Shown here: piece by piece, positions 1 through 11,297 of the stretch
Layout: each line of letters begins with the position of its first letter
How positions within the stretch are numbered: the first letter of the stretch is position 1
Assembly (NCBI GenBank): GCA_030272155.1
Contig: CP126199.1
Span: 2,170,001-2,234,000, forward strand
Reading direction: 5' to 3'
DNA length: 64,000 nt
Source of the DNA: Tetradesmus obliquus
Lineage: Eukaryota; Chlorophyta; Chlorophyceae; Sphaeropleales; Scenedesmaceae
Made by a program: the position numbers and the translations under genes
Notes under the pieces: generated by a model
Told to the model about the DNA's origin: nothing
What the model saw: the letters and a program-made list of their open reading frames with translations, nothing else
The model's database searches: none

Positions 1-405
1 AGGTACGTGGCCTGCTGATATTTTTGTTTGTGTGTTGCTGTTTCATTCCCTTGGCTGTTCTGTCATTGACATGGTGGTGGGATACCAGATTGGACGCTAC
101 CGCCAAGCTGCCTGCCAGCAAAGGTACAAAAGCATTGGTGGTTTTGCTATGCGCCCTTGTCATTCTGTTGAGTGCTCTTTCATAGACATGCTGCTGGTGG
201 GAGACCAGATCGGCGGCTACCGCCCAAGCTGCCTGCCAGCAGAGGTACGGGGTGTGGCGAATTTGCTGTACATGTGTTGCTTGTTCATTATCTTTGCTGC
301 TCTGTCATTGACATGCTGCTGGTAAGGGACCAGATCGGAGGCTACCGCCCCAGCTGCCTGCCCGCAGAGGTGCGCGGCTCGCTAGAGGCAATGTACCTGG
401 GCTTC
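1..405 (+). repeat. Three tandem copies of an exon junction
   Basis: Three diverged copies of about 140 bp occur near 50-115, 165-250 and 300-405. Each encodes a version of DQIGGYRPSCLPAE and reaches a GT donor-like site. Only the third continues into a longer open stretch (VRGSLEAMYLGFN). The first copy has substitutions, so it is older or less constrained. Confidence 0.7.
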
Positions 406-1582
406 AACAGGTTGTACGGAGAAACTTTGCCATCTTATATTGTGTTGGCTTCACACATAGGTGTGTGGTTTGCTGTTGCCAGAATTCAAACTTCAAACCC
501 AGTTACGTACATCTTGGACCGCCATCAGTTCCTTGACCTGCTGCTGCTGCTGGTGCCGCTGCTGCTGGTGCTGCTGCCGCCGCTTCAGGTCCAGGGCCAG
601 CTGGCTGAGGTGGCTGCGGCCTTCCTGACCAAGGTGCAGACCAAAGGAGCAGGCGCGCTCAGCTTCGGGCTGTCAAAGGGCAAGCTGGTGCTGCTGGGGG
701 CACAGATGGGTGAGGAAGTGCAGACAGCGCATGTTATCTCTCCCTCTCTCTCCAAGTTGTGTGCAAATCAGCTGCGCCTTGCTTGATGCCACAACACAAT
801 GGGTCCTGGTTGTGAGCGTCATTACAGGACGAGTACGCATACTATGTACGCTGCTGTTGCACGTTGCGCTGCATTGCAAGCACATCAAAGCATTCTTCAC
901 ATCAGGTGCAGGCACGTCTGTGGCAGAACACTTCATTGAGATGTTCATGGTGCACTGCACCGGCCATGAGTAACAATGCATTTTCTGATATGCAACCTTG
1001 CAGGCACATTTGTGGCGGAGCACTTCATCAAGATGTTCATGGAGCGCTGGGCGGAGGAGTGCACCTACTTCTGCTGGCAGCACGTGCCGCCACGCGGCCT
1101 GGACGTGTGGCAGTTCTGGGCGCGCCTCATGCAGGCAGGCGCTGCCTTCCAGCCGGGCACGTCAAGCAGCGGTGCGTGCAGCATTCAATCGTATCTTCAG
1201 AAGCGTTGTGTTGATATGTGAAGGTGTATGCAAAGGGCAGTGGCTGTTATTACGATGTGTTGGTCTTCCATTGTGGGTGAGATGATACGGATGGTCGCGA
1301 GCCAGCAGTGTGAGCTTGTCTGTAGGCCTGGACGTGTGGCAGTTCTGGTCGCGCCTCATGCAGGCCGGCGCTGCCTTCCAGCCAGGCACATCAGGCAGCG
1401 GTGCGTGCAGAAACACAACGCATCATGGGAGATGTGCAGATAATCAAGATATGGGTTTTCCTTGTGTTGTACCGTTGTAACTGCGTGTGTTAATGCAGTG
1501 GGTGCTGCAGCAATGCATCCGTGTGAGTCAGTTGGGAGCTGCTCACAAACACAGTGTATGATCCTCATGGCTGATGCACCCA

Positions 1583-1618
<36 letters not shown>

Positions 1619-3532
1619 CTGCTGTGTTGCACCTGCAGGCGTGTACCCCCTCATCTACCTGCCAGGCGTGATGGCTACCTTCATAGCCATCAGCCCCGAG
1701 GAGGCAGACCTGAGCAGCCTCAAAGACACTGCCAACACATTTCTGTATAGGGTCTACCTTACTGCTGCTGCTGCTGCCGTGCTCCTGCAGGTGTGTACCC
1801 GCTCATCTACCTGCCAGGCGTCATGGGCACTTTTATTGCCATCAGCCCTGAGGAATCAGACCTGAACCGCCTCAAAGACGCGGCCAATGCAGCACTGACA
1901 GCAGCAGCGCCATCAAATGCAAGCCCAGAGCTGCTGCTGCAGACCACCGGCTGGTTGGATGCTGAGCGGCGTGTGTTTGTGACTGGCGGCGGCAGGGAGC
2001 AGCGGCAGCAGGCGCTGCATGATGTGCTGCCTGTGCGCAGCCTGGCGCTGCTCAGAAAGTGGGTGGCGTGATGTGTGCTTGAGTACTGACCGCAAGAGAA
2101 GACGTGGCAGAGTGTGATATGATGTCTGCACTGTGCCGGTCCGTGCTGTTTGTTGTCCTGCGCTGGCGCCTGTTTCTAGCCCTTGCGCAGCAAAAAGGCA
2201 TCGGTATGCGAGTGCGTGCCCTTCTGCATGAAAGCAGAAAGTCGTCAACAACAGGAGCAGCTACCTGATAACCCGTCAAGAGCACGTACGGCATACCGCT
2301 GAGTCAAGAGCTCATGCCTCTGGTGCTGCTGCTGCTGCATTGCAGGTCGCTGGATGTGGCAGTAGTGCCAGGCGGCCATGAGCCCACTCAGGAGTTTGTG
2401 GACTGGGCTGTGCAGCAGCTGGGCCTTGCTGCCGGCCAGGTGCTGTTCACTCCGGGCAGCTCAAGCATACTGGATGATGACATCAGCAGCGGTGAGCTAC
2501 ACATGATATGATCGTCCTGTGCCTTGGCAGCAAGCAGATTCAAGACATTGTTTACATGCTGCAACACCAAAGTGCAGCCCCCTTGCAATGGCGTTGGTTC
2601 TGCCTAGTAAAGTGCAAGGGTGGGCTACAGCTGCAGTTTATACTTGTGATTGCTGTCGGCTGCTGCAGGTGATGCGGTTGTGGTTTCACGGCTGAAGGAG
2701 TTGGTGGTGACGAGTGGCAGCAGCTGGGCCTTCGTGCCACTGAAAGCCAGCCCCGGCTTTGAGGCATGGGCAGGTGAGAGGCGCCAGTTGCTGACAAACA
2801 CAGCTGCCGCAAGAAACGATGCTTTGCAATGCATTGCAGTTAATGTGCAGCGCCCTTGCTGCCGCCTCAAACTGACAATCATTTCAACACCAAGTTGAAC
2901 ACACCACATCTGCAAGTGCTGTTTCAGATGTAAACTGGCTGCGGCTGTGTCCGGATTCATGCAAGCAGCACAGCTCATGTTTCATTTATGCTCTTGCAGG
3001 GCCCTTTAACGAGCTGGGCGTGCGCATGGTTGGTGGGCCTCCAGGCTGCCGCTTCAGCAGCAAAGCCTTCCTGCACAGGCACGCAGCGACGCCAGACGTG
3101 CCATCCGTCATTGAGCAGATAGACCCAGACATCCAGGTGAGGCTGGCTGGCAAATTGATAGGAAGATCCAGAAAACCGGGATCGCTGGACAATAAACAGA
3201 TATTACCAGACATCCAGGTGAGGCCTAGTGCTGGGACAGGGTCAACAGCAGTTTATGAACTTTCCAGACTGTGTCTTGCCGGCGGCAGCAGCAGCAGCAG
3301 CAGCAGGTGTTGACTTGTGCACTTGCCTGAGCTGCTCAGTACGATGGGGGAAAGAGAGATGGCACTTGTCCTCATCGTAATCGCTGCTGATGCTGCAGGT
3401 GCCGCGTGGCTACATCTGCAGCAGCGTAGCTGACCTGCTTGCAGCCTACCAGCTGCTCGCATTACACCACACCAGCAGCTCCGCCAGCAGCAGCAGCCAG
3501 CAGCAGGGCACCCACCCCATCTCCAGCCAACC

Positions 3533-3571
<39 letters not shown>

Positions 3572-6500
3572 TATGGCTGTGCTGCTGAAGCCTCTGTGTG
3601 CAGGAGGAGAGGGTGAGGGGCTGCTGGTGGTCAGTGACGAGGACCAGCTGCGGCTGTACGACTTCCATGACGCTGAAGCAGTCGTGCTGCAGGAGCTGCT
3701 GCCACTGGACAGGTGAGCGCCTGGTTTGGGCTTTGAAATTTGTTGTTATTCATTGATTTAGCTGATTGATTTATTTTGAGCAGCAGTGCGGCATGCTGGG
3801 TGCTAATCGCTCGATGTAGCAGCAGTGCCGCATGCAGTGCATGCCCTTTTGTGTGCATTTGCTATGGGTGAATGTAGGCTGTGGCATCTGTCATGAGAGG
3901 GGGCACATACATGTGTTGAGCAGTGCATGTGTTGCTGCTGTTCTGTTGCGACTGCAGGGCTCCTGATGGCATGGTGCTGTCGCTGGCTGTGCCTTTTGCC
4001 AGCGGCAGCCTGCTGGACGACTGCGTGATGGATGAGGTGGGGCAACTGCAGTGTGAATTCAGTGCAACTTCAGTGTAACTACAGTGTAACGTTGGTGTAG
4101 TGTTTGGTTTAGCTTCAGTGTAGCCATGCCTTTTGCCAGCGGCAGCTGCTGGATGACTGCGTGATGGACGAGGTGGGGCTGTGCTGATGTTCTGCTGGAC
4201 AGCTGTCCTTTGGATATATGTGTTGCGTGGCAAGCACTGCCATGCTGCATGCTGTACCTGTGCTGGTTGTTCTGGCGATTGTTCATACTCCATGTACTTG
4301 TTTAGTTGCGGGGATTGCAAGCAATCTGCAGCACGGTTCAGGGGCTGGTGTTGTATGTTGCTTGGTGTACACTTGAGCTCCAGTGGCATAGCAGTGCCAA
4401 GCACATCTGCCTGGTGCATCGCCTAAAATCCCCTGCTGGCACCATGAAACACTGCTAGGTCCAGCAGACAGCACCGTCTCAGCACATCAAGTGCCTGCTG
4501 CTGCTGCTGCCACCGCCGCAGATCATTGTGGACACGAAGCATCTGGGCTTCAGGCCTAGTGAGGCCCCCAGGCGCTTCAAGCAGAAGGCGCTCGGCATCG
4601 CACAGGTGGGCCGCTTTGGTCTTCAACTTGCAGGATGCATGTATTTTTGCACTGCGGCCTCCCTTTTGCTATTGTTTTCCTTGTTCATGACAGCTGGCCT
4701 TCAACTTAATGATGATTTTGGCCGCCACACTTCACCAACGTGCTGGTTCCAAACTATCGTCAAATTTTGGTCAACCCTGGTTAACCTGGGTGAAACTACT
4801 GTACTGTGTCACACCCTTGCAGGAGCTGCTACACCACATGGAGTCCGTTGTGATGGGTGTCTTCTACTTTGTGTCTGTTGAAGGCGAGCCGCAGCTGATG
4901 AGCTTCAGCAGCAGCAATGCCAGCGATCTGCACGTGCTGCGGCTGTTTGTGCAGCAGCACGCGCCACCCCGCAGCTGCTTCTACAGCTGGCGCTTCAAGC
5001 CACCGCCCGGTGTGGGCGTGCAGCGCTTCTGGGACCACCTCAAGGCCAAGGGTGAGTGGAAACAGTAGCCACCGTGGATGGCTTCAAAGTTGTGGGTTGA
5101 TTGTGGGTTAAGCAGATGTACTGACGGCCGTTTGGTTGCAGCACTGTGCAAACCTCGTGCGTGCCGAAGAACAGGTGTTATGAGGGGCTACGGCCACTTG
5201 GTTTGCCAATGAAGTTGATGACGCTGGAAGCGTTGCATGCACAGTTAGCACTTGCTTTAAGGTTAAGCCAGTGGCCCATCTAGCCTATGCTGGCTGTGTT
5301 CTGCGGGGCCCAAAGCTCTGCCCTTGATCCAAGTACACCTGCTCCTGCCACTGCCCGCGCTGCTGGTGTTTCCTGAAACCTCAGGCCTTGCCTTTGAGCC
5401 TGGCAGTGGCAAAGCCAAAGGCGTGTTCCCGCTGTATTACCTGAGGGGCCTTGAGGCGCAGCTGGTGGCTGTGGGCGGCTCAGCGCTGGACTGCTGCCTG
5501 CTGCAGGACAAGGTGGGTCCCCATCTCAAACTCTATTCATGAAATATATGTAATAGTGGCCGTAGCCAGCCGCAAAACCACTTGCTTTTACAAGTTGCAG
5601 GACAAGGTGGGCCAATAGTTTTGTTTTTTGTCAACGTGCCCTGCAAACGTAACTAATGCACGGCTGCTTGTTGTTCTTGTGCATGGCATTGCCCACCAGT
5701 GGACCAGCTTGCTGCCATTTCGCCTGCAGTCAAAGCAATGCAGCAGTTCTCATCGTTCAACTTAATCGTTGATATGCCGCATCTGCTGGATGCAGGCACG
5801 CCGCACCATCGACCGTGCATTCAGGCGGCAGGTGTCCAAGGTAGCAGCAGGAGGCCCCGCAGGGTCTTCACCGCAGCCGCAGCCACCCCTAGATGGCAGC
5901 AACAGCCTGCTGCAGCCGCCAGCACTTGGCTTAGGGCCGCCCGCCACAGCACTTGGCGTTGCAGGAAACAGCAGCAGCAGCAGCGCCGCGCTCGGCTCAG
6001 CCGCAGTCAACAGTCAACGCAGCAGCAGCTTTGCATCCCTTAGCTTGATGAACGGCAGCGTCAATCTGCCAAACGGGCTGCGGGGTTTGCAGAATGGCTT
6101 CTCGCATGGTAGACAGGGATCGCTAGGAGGGGCTAGCCCACCTGGCGGATCAAGCCCATCGGCAGAGTTTGCAGGAAACGGCCGAGCAGCGTTTGCACCT
6201 GAGCCGACAGGCTTTGGCCAAGCCGGCAGCCGCCGCCTGGACCTCACCCTGCTTGCAAATGCAGAGGCAATCTATGGGCCGCTACTATTGGAGCAGCGCA
6301 ATGTACTGCTATCTGGCGGCAAAGTTGTTGGCTTGCTGGATGATGCAGCAGCAGAGGCGCTGAGGGGTGCTGTGCAGGGTCTTGGAGTGCTGGATTGCAG
6401 CGGGAGTATCATTGTACCGGGGTTTGTGGACTGCCATGTGCACATCACAGGCGGAGGCGGCGAGGCAGGGCCGGCATCCAGGTAGGAGCCATAAGCTGAG

Positions 6501-9500
6501 TTTGACTCTGACTATGCAGTATTAGTACATATGTTGTCGATGCTTCGCTTGTTGCTTGATGTGCGATAATCGATGCAGGAGCATGGCTTTTAGGCTGTGG
6601 GCCAGAGCATATGTGATGATGCTAGACCTCGTCTGCAGCCTATGCAAAAATAATTAGCCTGCATTGCTGCTTCGCAGAAGCAAGAGCCCTCTCCAAATGC
6701 ACCAAAAACATTTCGTGCGGCTGAGTCGTGCTGCTGCTGCTCCTGCTGTCCGCGCTGCTGCTGCAGGTGCCCAGCCCCGCGGCTGAGTGAGTTCCTTGAT
6801 GCCGGCGTGACGTGTGTGGTGGGGCTGCTGGGCACTGATGACATCAGCAGGAGCAACGAGGAGCTGGTCATCAAGGTGTGTAACACGTCATGCAGACGTG
6901 ACTGTGCATGATGGCATGTACACCGCCGGATACAAGTTGCTAGCAGTGTGCAGTACAACAAGGTACACACAGCCTACTTGCTGCATGGGGGCTGTGCTGC
7001 TGTTGCAGGCAGGGCTGTTGATGAAGTGCAATATGTGTGCGACCTTAGTCACGCTTCTTTGCGCGCAAACCCCTGCTTAGGACTGTCCGTGTGCTGCTGA
7101 CGTCCACCTTCCACCATACACGGCTACCTGTATGCACATCATGCACATACATGCAATTCAAATCTTTGGCTTTCCTTTCGACTGCAGGCACGTGCACTGA
7201 ATGAGGAGGGCATGACAGCGTACACCTGGATCGGCTCCTACACCTGAACGCACGCCCTGCATGTAATGTACATGCATACTTACGTGCCATTTGTTGTCAA
7301 CTGCAGGCACGTGCGCTCAATGAGGAGGGCATGACAGCGTACACCTGGATCGGCTCCTACCACGCACCACCAGCCACCGTCAGCGGCAGCATCAGGGGAG
7401 ACATGTGCCTGGTAGATAGCGCTCTCGGAGTGGGGGAGCTGGCAGTAGCTGACCACAGGGGCAGCCAGCTGTCACCTGCTGAGCTGGCACGCATTGCAGC
7501 AGAAGCACGGGTCGGCGGCATGCTGTCTGGCAAGGTGAGGCTGCTGGATAAGTTTTTGGTGTACACATGTGTTTTGTTTCCTGCAAACGATTGGTCATGA
7601 AGGGGCAGGGGCGATCAAACTAGGCACTTGCAGCAGAGCAGGGGTCGGCGGCATGCTGTCTGGCAAGGTGCGGCCGCATGGCAAGTGTTTCTTGGTGTTG
7701 CTCAAATGCACTTGGTTTTGTGTGATGGCCAGCTGTCACCTGCTGAGCTGGCACGCATTGCAGCAGGAGCACGGGTTGGTGGCATGCTGTCTGGCAAGGT
7801 GAGGCTGCATGACAAGTGTCCCTTTGGTGGTTTTGTGTGATAGCCAGCTGTCACCTGCTGAGCTGGCACGCATTGCAGCAGAAGCAAGAGTGGGTGGCAT
7901 GCTGTCTGGCAAGGTAAGGCTGCAGGAGGATATTCAATGGTTTGGCGATAGATGACAGCATGTGGTTGTCGCGGACAGCTGGGGGGGCATCGGACCTGGC
8001 AGGCCCACCTGCAACATGGGTGGTTCATCATGCTGCCAAGCAAAGAGGGCTGGACTGCAGCAGCACAGCAGCCAGCACAGGAGAGCTCTGCTGTAAGTCT
8101 TCTCAATGCGCACCATGTGCTGCACCTAGCCCCGCACTGCTGAAGAAACTCCCAGGCATCACTATGCACAAATGCTTCATGCAGGATCTTGTGTTTTCAT
8201 TGTTTTGCCTTGCGACCCCATGCAACTGCCTGCTGCAGGCTGGCCTAGTGCACATCCATGTGGGCCCGGGCGCCTCAGGCCTGCAGGCGCTGCGCAAAGC
8301 AGCTGCACTGTGCCTCCTGCCTGCCGTCTTCATTGAAATATGGCGACCTGATTGCTCCCTAGAGTGAAGCACATTCAAACCCCATGCAATTGCCTGCCGC
8401 AGGCTGGGCTGGTGCACATCCATGTCGGCCCTGGTGCCTCAGGCCTGCAGGCGCTGCGTGAGGCAGTGGCAGTCAGCGACATTCCGCTGAGCCAGTTCCA
8501 CCCCACACACATGGACCGCAGCGAGGGGCTGATCGAGCAGGGCGCGCAGTGGCTGCGCGATGGCGGCTCACTGGACTTCACTGGTGAGGCCGCCTTTGAT
8601 TTGTTTTGTTTTGTAGCGGTAACCATGCAACCCATGTGTATGGACCCGTCATAGAGGTTCTTGCTGATCAAAGCACTGGCTGCGCGACGGCGGCTCGCTA
8701 GGCTTCACCGGTGAGGCCCCGCTGCTGTCTGGAACCAATATAACGTCATGGTTTGCAGCAAGCCTACGCCTCGCCTGGCACGTACAACCCCCTCATGCTG
8801 TGATGCAAGCACCCCTTTGCCTGGAACATGACACCTGCTTGCCCTGTGCTGCATGCGCTCGCACAACCCCGTCTACTGCAAAAACGAGCGCAACATGGCA
8901 TGTGAGCACCTGCGGGTGACTTCATTGTCCTGCTGCTGTACTGCTGCACTGCCATGCTGCTGCAGTGCGCTCAATTCGCGCGCGCCGGGCGCTGCAGCAG
9001 TACCACCAGGCTGGCGTGCCGCTGCAGGGTGTGACTGTCAGCAGCGACGCCTTTGGCAGCCTGCCCACTTATGACAGCGATGGGCGGCTGGTCAAGTACA
9101 CGGTGGCTGATGCACGCGCGCTGCTGCGGTTCCTGCGCAATATGTATTTCCAGGTGGGCTGAGCTGTGGCCGGTGCCTCCGGCGACATACAGCAGATATA
9201 TGGCTTGCGTAGTTACATGGTTACGCGGTTCATGCGCAATATGTAGTTCCAGGTGGGCTCACATGTGGCTGCAAACAGTACAGTAAACGGGTGCGGCTGC
9301 ACCTGTGCGTGTGCAGCTACTGCCATGCTGCAATGCACCATGTGACTCAAACATCACAACACGAACATCTGTACACACGGAACAACAGATCCTGTGTCGC
9401 TGCATCCATAATGTGAACTGCGTTCTTGATGTGACCCAAACAATGCTTCCTTGCAGGACCACTGGCCGCTGGAGCACATCCTGCCGCTGATCATGATGAC

Positions 9501-10723
9501 CTCCAACACCGCGCGCCTGCTCAAGCTATTGTATCCCACCATCTTGTGTTATGTTTGTGTTGCAGGACCACTGGCCGCAGGAGCGCATCCTGCCCCTCAT
9601 GACCTCCAACCCGGCGCGCCTGCTCAAGCTGCGGCACAAGGGCAGCATTGCTGTCGTGATGTGTAACATCAACTATCCTTTGCAGGACCACTGGCCCTTC
9701 AGCACATCCTGCAACTTGGTATTGGTTACACGGAACATCCTGCAACTCTGCTGCCGACTGTGCTGCCAATTTTGTGACAACAGCTGTCTTTTGTTGGACC
9801 GACTGTCATGTGCAGGACCACTGGCCACTGGAGCGCATCCTGCCGCTGATGACGTCCAACCCGGCGCGCCTGCTCAAGCTGCGGCACAAGGGCAGCATCG
9901 CAGTGGGCGGGGACGCAGACCTGCTGGTGCTGAGTCATGACACGCTGCAGCTGCGGTACCTGTACGCCAAGGGCGTGCTGCGCAAGACGCCGCAGTGGAC
10001 GCAGGTAGGGTTTGTGCAGCTCCTTGTTGGTGTTAGATGCTTTACACGAAGACCTGCTGGTGCTGAGCCACGACACGCTGCAGATGCGATACCTGTATGC
10101 CAAGGGCGTGCTGCGCAAGACGCCGCAGTGGACGCAGGTAGGCTTTGTGGGGTTTGAGCAGCTACCTTGTTAGTGATCAGGAGTTGCTGCTGTGTGGCAT
10201 GCGTGCAGGAGGTTAGCTGTTGCAGGTGCTGCTGTCTGGCTGGCGTTGGCGGTAGGGGAAGGGTGCCGCAGCATAGCTTGATATGTGCTTAGTAGCAGTG
10301 AATGGCGTTACTGTACAGCTTCCCAGCATGCTTGATACAAGGTCAGCATCATCGCCCACGGCATGTTTGGTGTCTGTGGTGAAGCAGCTCCTACTAGGAG
10401 CAGCGTGTGCAAGTTGCACACGATGCAAGGTGTGACACACGCTGTGCAGTGCCATACCAGAGGAGAAGGAGAGTGTAGACTGTGACGCACATTGTGCAGG
10501 CTCAACATGTAACCGCATCGCTGTGGCTCAACAGCTGCTGCTGCTGCTGCTGCTGCCGCTGCTGCTGCTGCCGCTGCTGCTGCTGCCGCTGCTGCTGCTG
10601 CCGCTGCTGCTGCTGCCGCTGCTGCTGCTGCTGCTTGTGCACCTGCAGGGTGGCTTCTTTGAGAAGGGCAGCAGGATCAAGCCCTACAGCGCAGCAGAGG
10701 ACGATGAGGACAAGGATTTTTGA
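1..10723 (+). CDS. ATP-grasp-like ligase fused to isoaspartyl dipeptidase (5' partial)
   Basis: The gene enters from the left edge. Exons that join in phase are 589-709, 1004-1171, 1791-2058, 2346-2491, 2669-2773, 3000-3136, 3399-3712, 3958-4036, 4522-4605, 4823-5051, 5334-5512, 5796-6481, 6767-6875, 7307-7534, 8403-8583, 8966-9153, 9816-10004 and 10649-10723 (TGA), giving 1161 visible residues. An exon near 332-407 probably precedes them, but its junction is unclear. The first 610 codons look like a pre-ATP-grasp plus ATP-grasp ligase. The last 390 or so match bacterial IadA, a zinc amidohydrolase that cleaves beta-aspartyl dipeptides. A roughly 150-residue Ser/Gly/Ala-rich linker lies between. 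The joining intron 5513-5795 is phase 0 on both sides and no stop intervenes, so I infer one polypeptide. Two adjacent genes remain possible if an unseen stop or start is used. The ligase substrate is unknown. Many junctions have decayed tandem copies in the introns. Confidence 0.75.
905..1890 (+). repeat. Duplicated exon ends in the ligase half
   Basis: Three separate partial exon duplications lie here. GTSVAEHFIEMFM near 910 precedes the real GTFVAEHFIKMFM exon at 1004. The end of that exon (DVWQFWARLMQAGAAFQPGTS) is repeated at 1325-1402 with its donor. The start of the next exon (GVYPLIYLPGVM) appears at 1640 before the in-phase copy at 1791. The extra copies each carry one splice-site-like end. 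Confidence 0.7.
3000..5512 (+). other. ATP-grasp-like ligase module of the fusion
   Basis: The exon at 3000-3136 reads FNELGVRMVGGPPG followed by SSKAFLHRHA, the usual entry to an ATP-grasp fold where a conserved SK precedes the ATP-binding domain. The next exon starts VPRGYICSSVADLLAAYQLL, resembling the inter-domain segment of carboxylate-amine ligases. It then carries a Ser/Gln-rich insertion followed by LLKPLCAGGEGEGLLVV, a glycine-rich ATP-binding loop, and VVLQELLPL, the hinge-strand pattern. Downstream exons give VDTKHLGFRPSE, VVMGVFYFVSVEG and LLVFPETSGLAFEPGSGKAK. ATP-grasp enzymes join a carboxylate to an amine with ATP hydrolysis. The exact subfamily is not recognised; a PGM1-like peptide ligase is one candidate. 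Confidence 0.6.
4001..4175 (+). repeat. Duplicated exon end VPFASGS..LDDCVMDE
   Basis: The end of exon 3958-4036, including its gtgggg donor, recurs at about 4127-4176. The second copy has lost one leucine codon. Only the first copy joins in phase to the exon at 4522. Confidence 0.7.
7189..7915 (+). repeat. Junction duplications around the third dipeptidase exon
   Basis: The exon start (tgcag acceptor plus ARALNEEGMTAYTWIGSY) occurs at 7189 and again, in the intact form, at 7307. The exon end (LSPAELARIAAEARVGGMLSGK plus gtgagg or gtaagg donor) occurs four times, with the MLSGK segment near 7512, 7647, 7779 and 7893, spacings of roughly 135, 132 and 114 bp. The first of these four keeps the frame with the next exon, and so would any copy that carries the whole exon end. 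Confidence 0.8.
8233..8715 (+). repeat. Duplicated start and end of the fourth dipeptidase exon
   Basis: The exon start AGLVHIHVGPGASGLQALR occurs at 8240 and at 8403. The exon end WLRDGGSLDFTG plus donor occurs at 8583 and again near 8675-8711. The copies differ by several substitutions. Only 8403-8583 forms a complete in-phase exon. Confidence 0.75.
9145..10140 (+). repeat. Multiple junction copies around the DHWPLERILPL exon
   Basis: The acceptor plus DHWPLERILPL exon start is seen near 9455, 9566, 9686 and 9816. The last is the copy that runs on to the real exon end at 10004. The exon end (LVLSHDTLQLRYLYAKGVLR plus KTPQWTQ and donor) is repeated at about 10050-10137. A short copy of the previous exon end (FMRNM.FQ) lies at 9230-9255. 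The copies range from near-identical to truncated. Confidence 0.8.
10535..10634 (+). repeat. CTG/CCG microsatellite in the last intron
   Basis: About 100 bp of CTG triplets with a CCG interruption every fifth triplet form a 15-bp higher-order unit. It ends 14 bp before the last exon of the ligase-dipeptidase gene and may serve as the pyrimidine-poor, repeat-derived 3' intron end common in this window. Confidence 0.85.
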
Positions 10724-11297
10724 ATCCCGTGTGATCATCAGAACAGCGCCAAGGACAAGGATTTCTGAATGTCATGCAGACCTCTCAGACTGGTGGCAGC
10801 AAAGGGGACTATGCTCTCAAAGATTAACAGTAACAATCTGTGACCCAAAGCTGTACGCATGTGCACCTGCAGTTGTTAGGTTCATCTGAAGATATGTTCC
10901 AAGCAACTACCAAATGATTATTCAAAGATCCCGGTCATCGCATGTTCAGATGCAACGGCTTGACAGCTTAGAATCATTGCGTTCACCGAGTGAACATCAT
11001 CTGTGTTTGGCTGGCTGAGTCTGATGACATCACCACATCGATGGCATTTCCCGCCCGGGAAGGTTGAACGTCGCGGTGATGCTGGTCTATGCGAGCACTG
11101 CAGATCGATCCTCATTCAATGCTGAACCTATTGAAATGCAGTCTTTTGGCCGGATTTTCAGCCTCTGCTCTGCCGTCACATCGTCCACACCAGCTTTTCC
11201 ATACTTCCGACACCGGCGTGGCTCAAATGCTTCAGCCCGTGGTTGCCCGCTCTTCGTAATCAGATCAACATACTGAGAGCTGCTTTTGATTCACAGC
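10724..11297. other. Intergenic region between two plus-strand genes
   Basis: 574 bp separate the dipeptidase stop from the next ATG. The terminal-exon tail (caaggacaaggatttctga) is repeated at 10750-10768 just after the real stop. No gene is apparent. The region must hold the 3' end of one gene and the promoter of the next; no TATA box was recognised. Confidence 0.5.

Larger units (their letters stand above)
6230..10723 (+). other. Isoaspartyl dipeptidase (IadA-like) module of the fusion
   Basis: The sequence follows E. coli IadA from end to end. The metal-binding pair lies in FVDCHVHITGGGGEAGP. The region VVGLLGTDDISRSNEEL and the motif ARALNEEGMTAYTW are nearly identical to the bacterial family. 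The lysine ending MLSGK (exon end 7534) corresponds to the carboxylated bridging lysine. FHPTHMDRSEGL supplies a metal-binding histidine and VSSDAFGSLP the catalytic aspartate. The C-terminus (GFFEKGSRIK) matches the family's closing beta-strand, then an acidic tail ends at 10723. All key residues I can place are present, so the module should be active. Family enzymes cleave beta-Asp-X dipeptides arising from damaged proteins or from cyanophycin-type polymers. Confidence 0.85.

Noticed and set aside
5513-5795. Boundary between two separate genes (ligase and dipeptidase)
   Set aside because: Phase 0 meets phase 0 with consensus splice sites, and there is no stop codon, polyadenylation signal or start context between the modules. 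Still listed as an alternative in the CDS entry.
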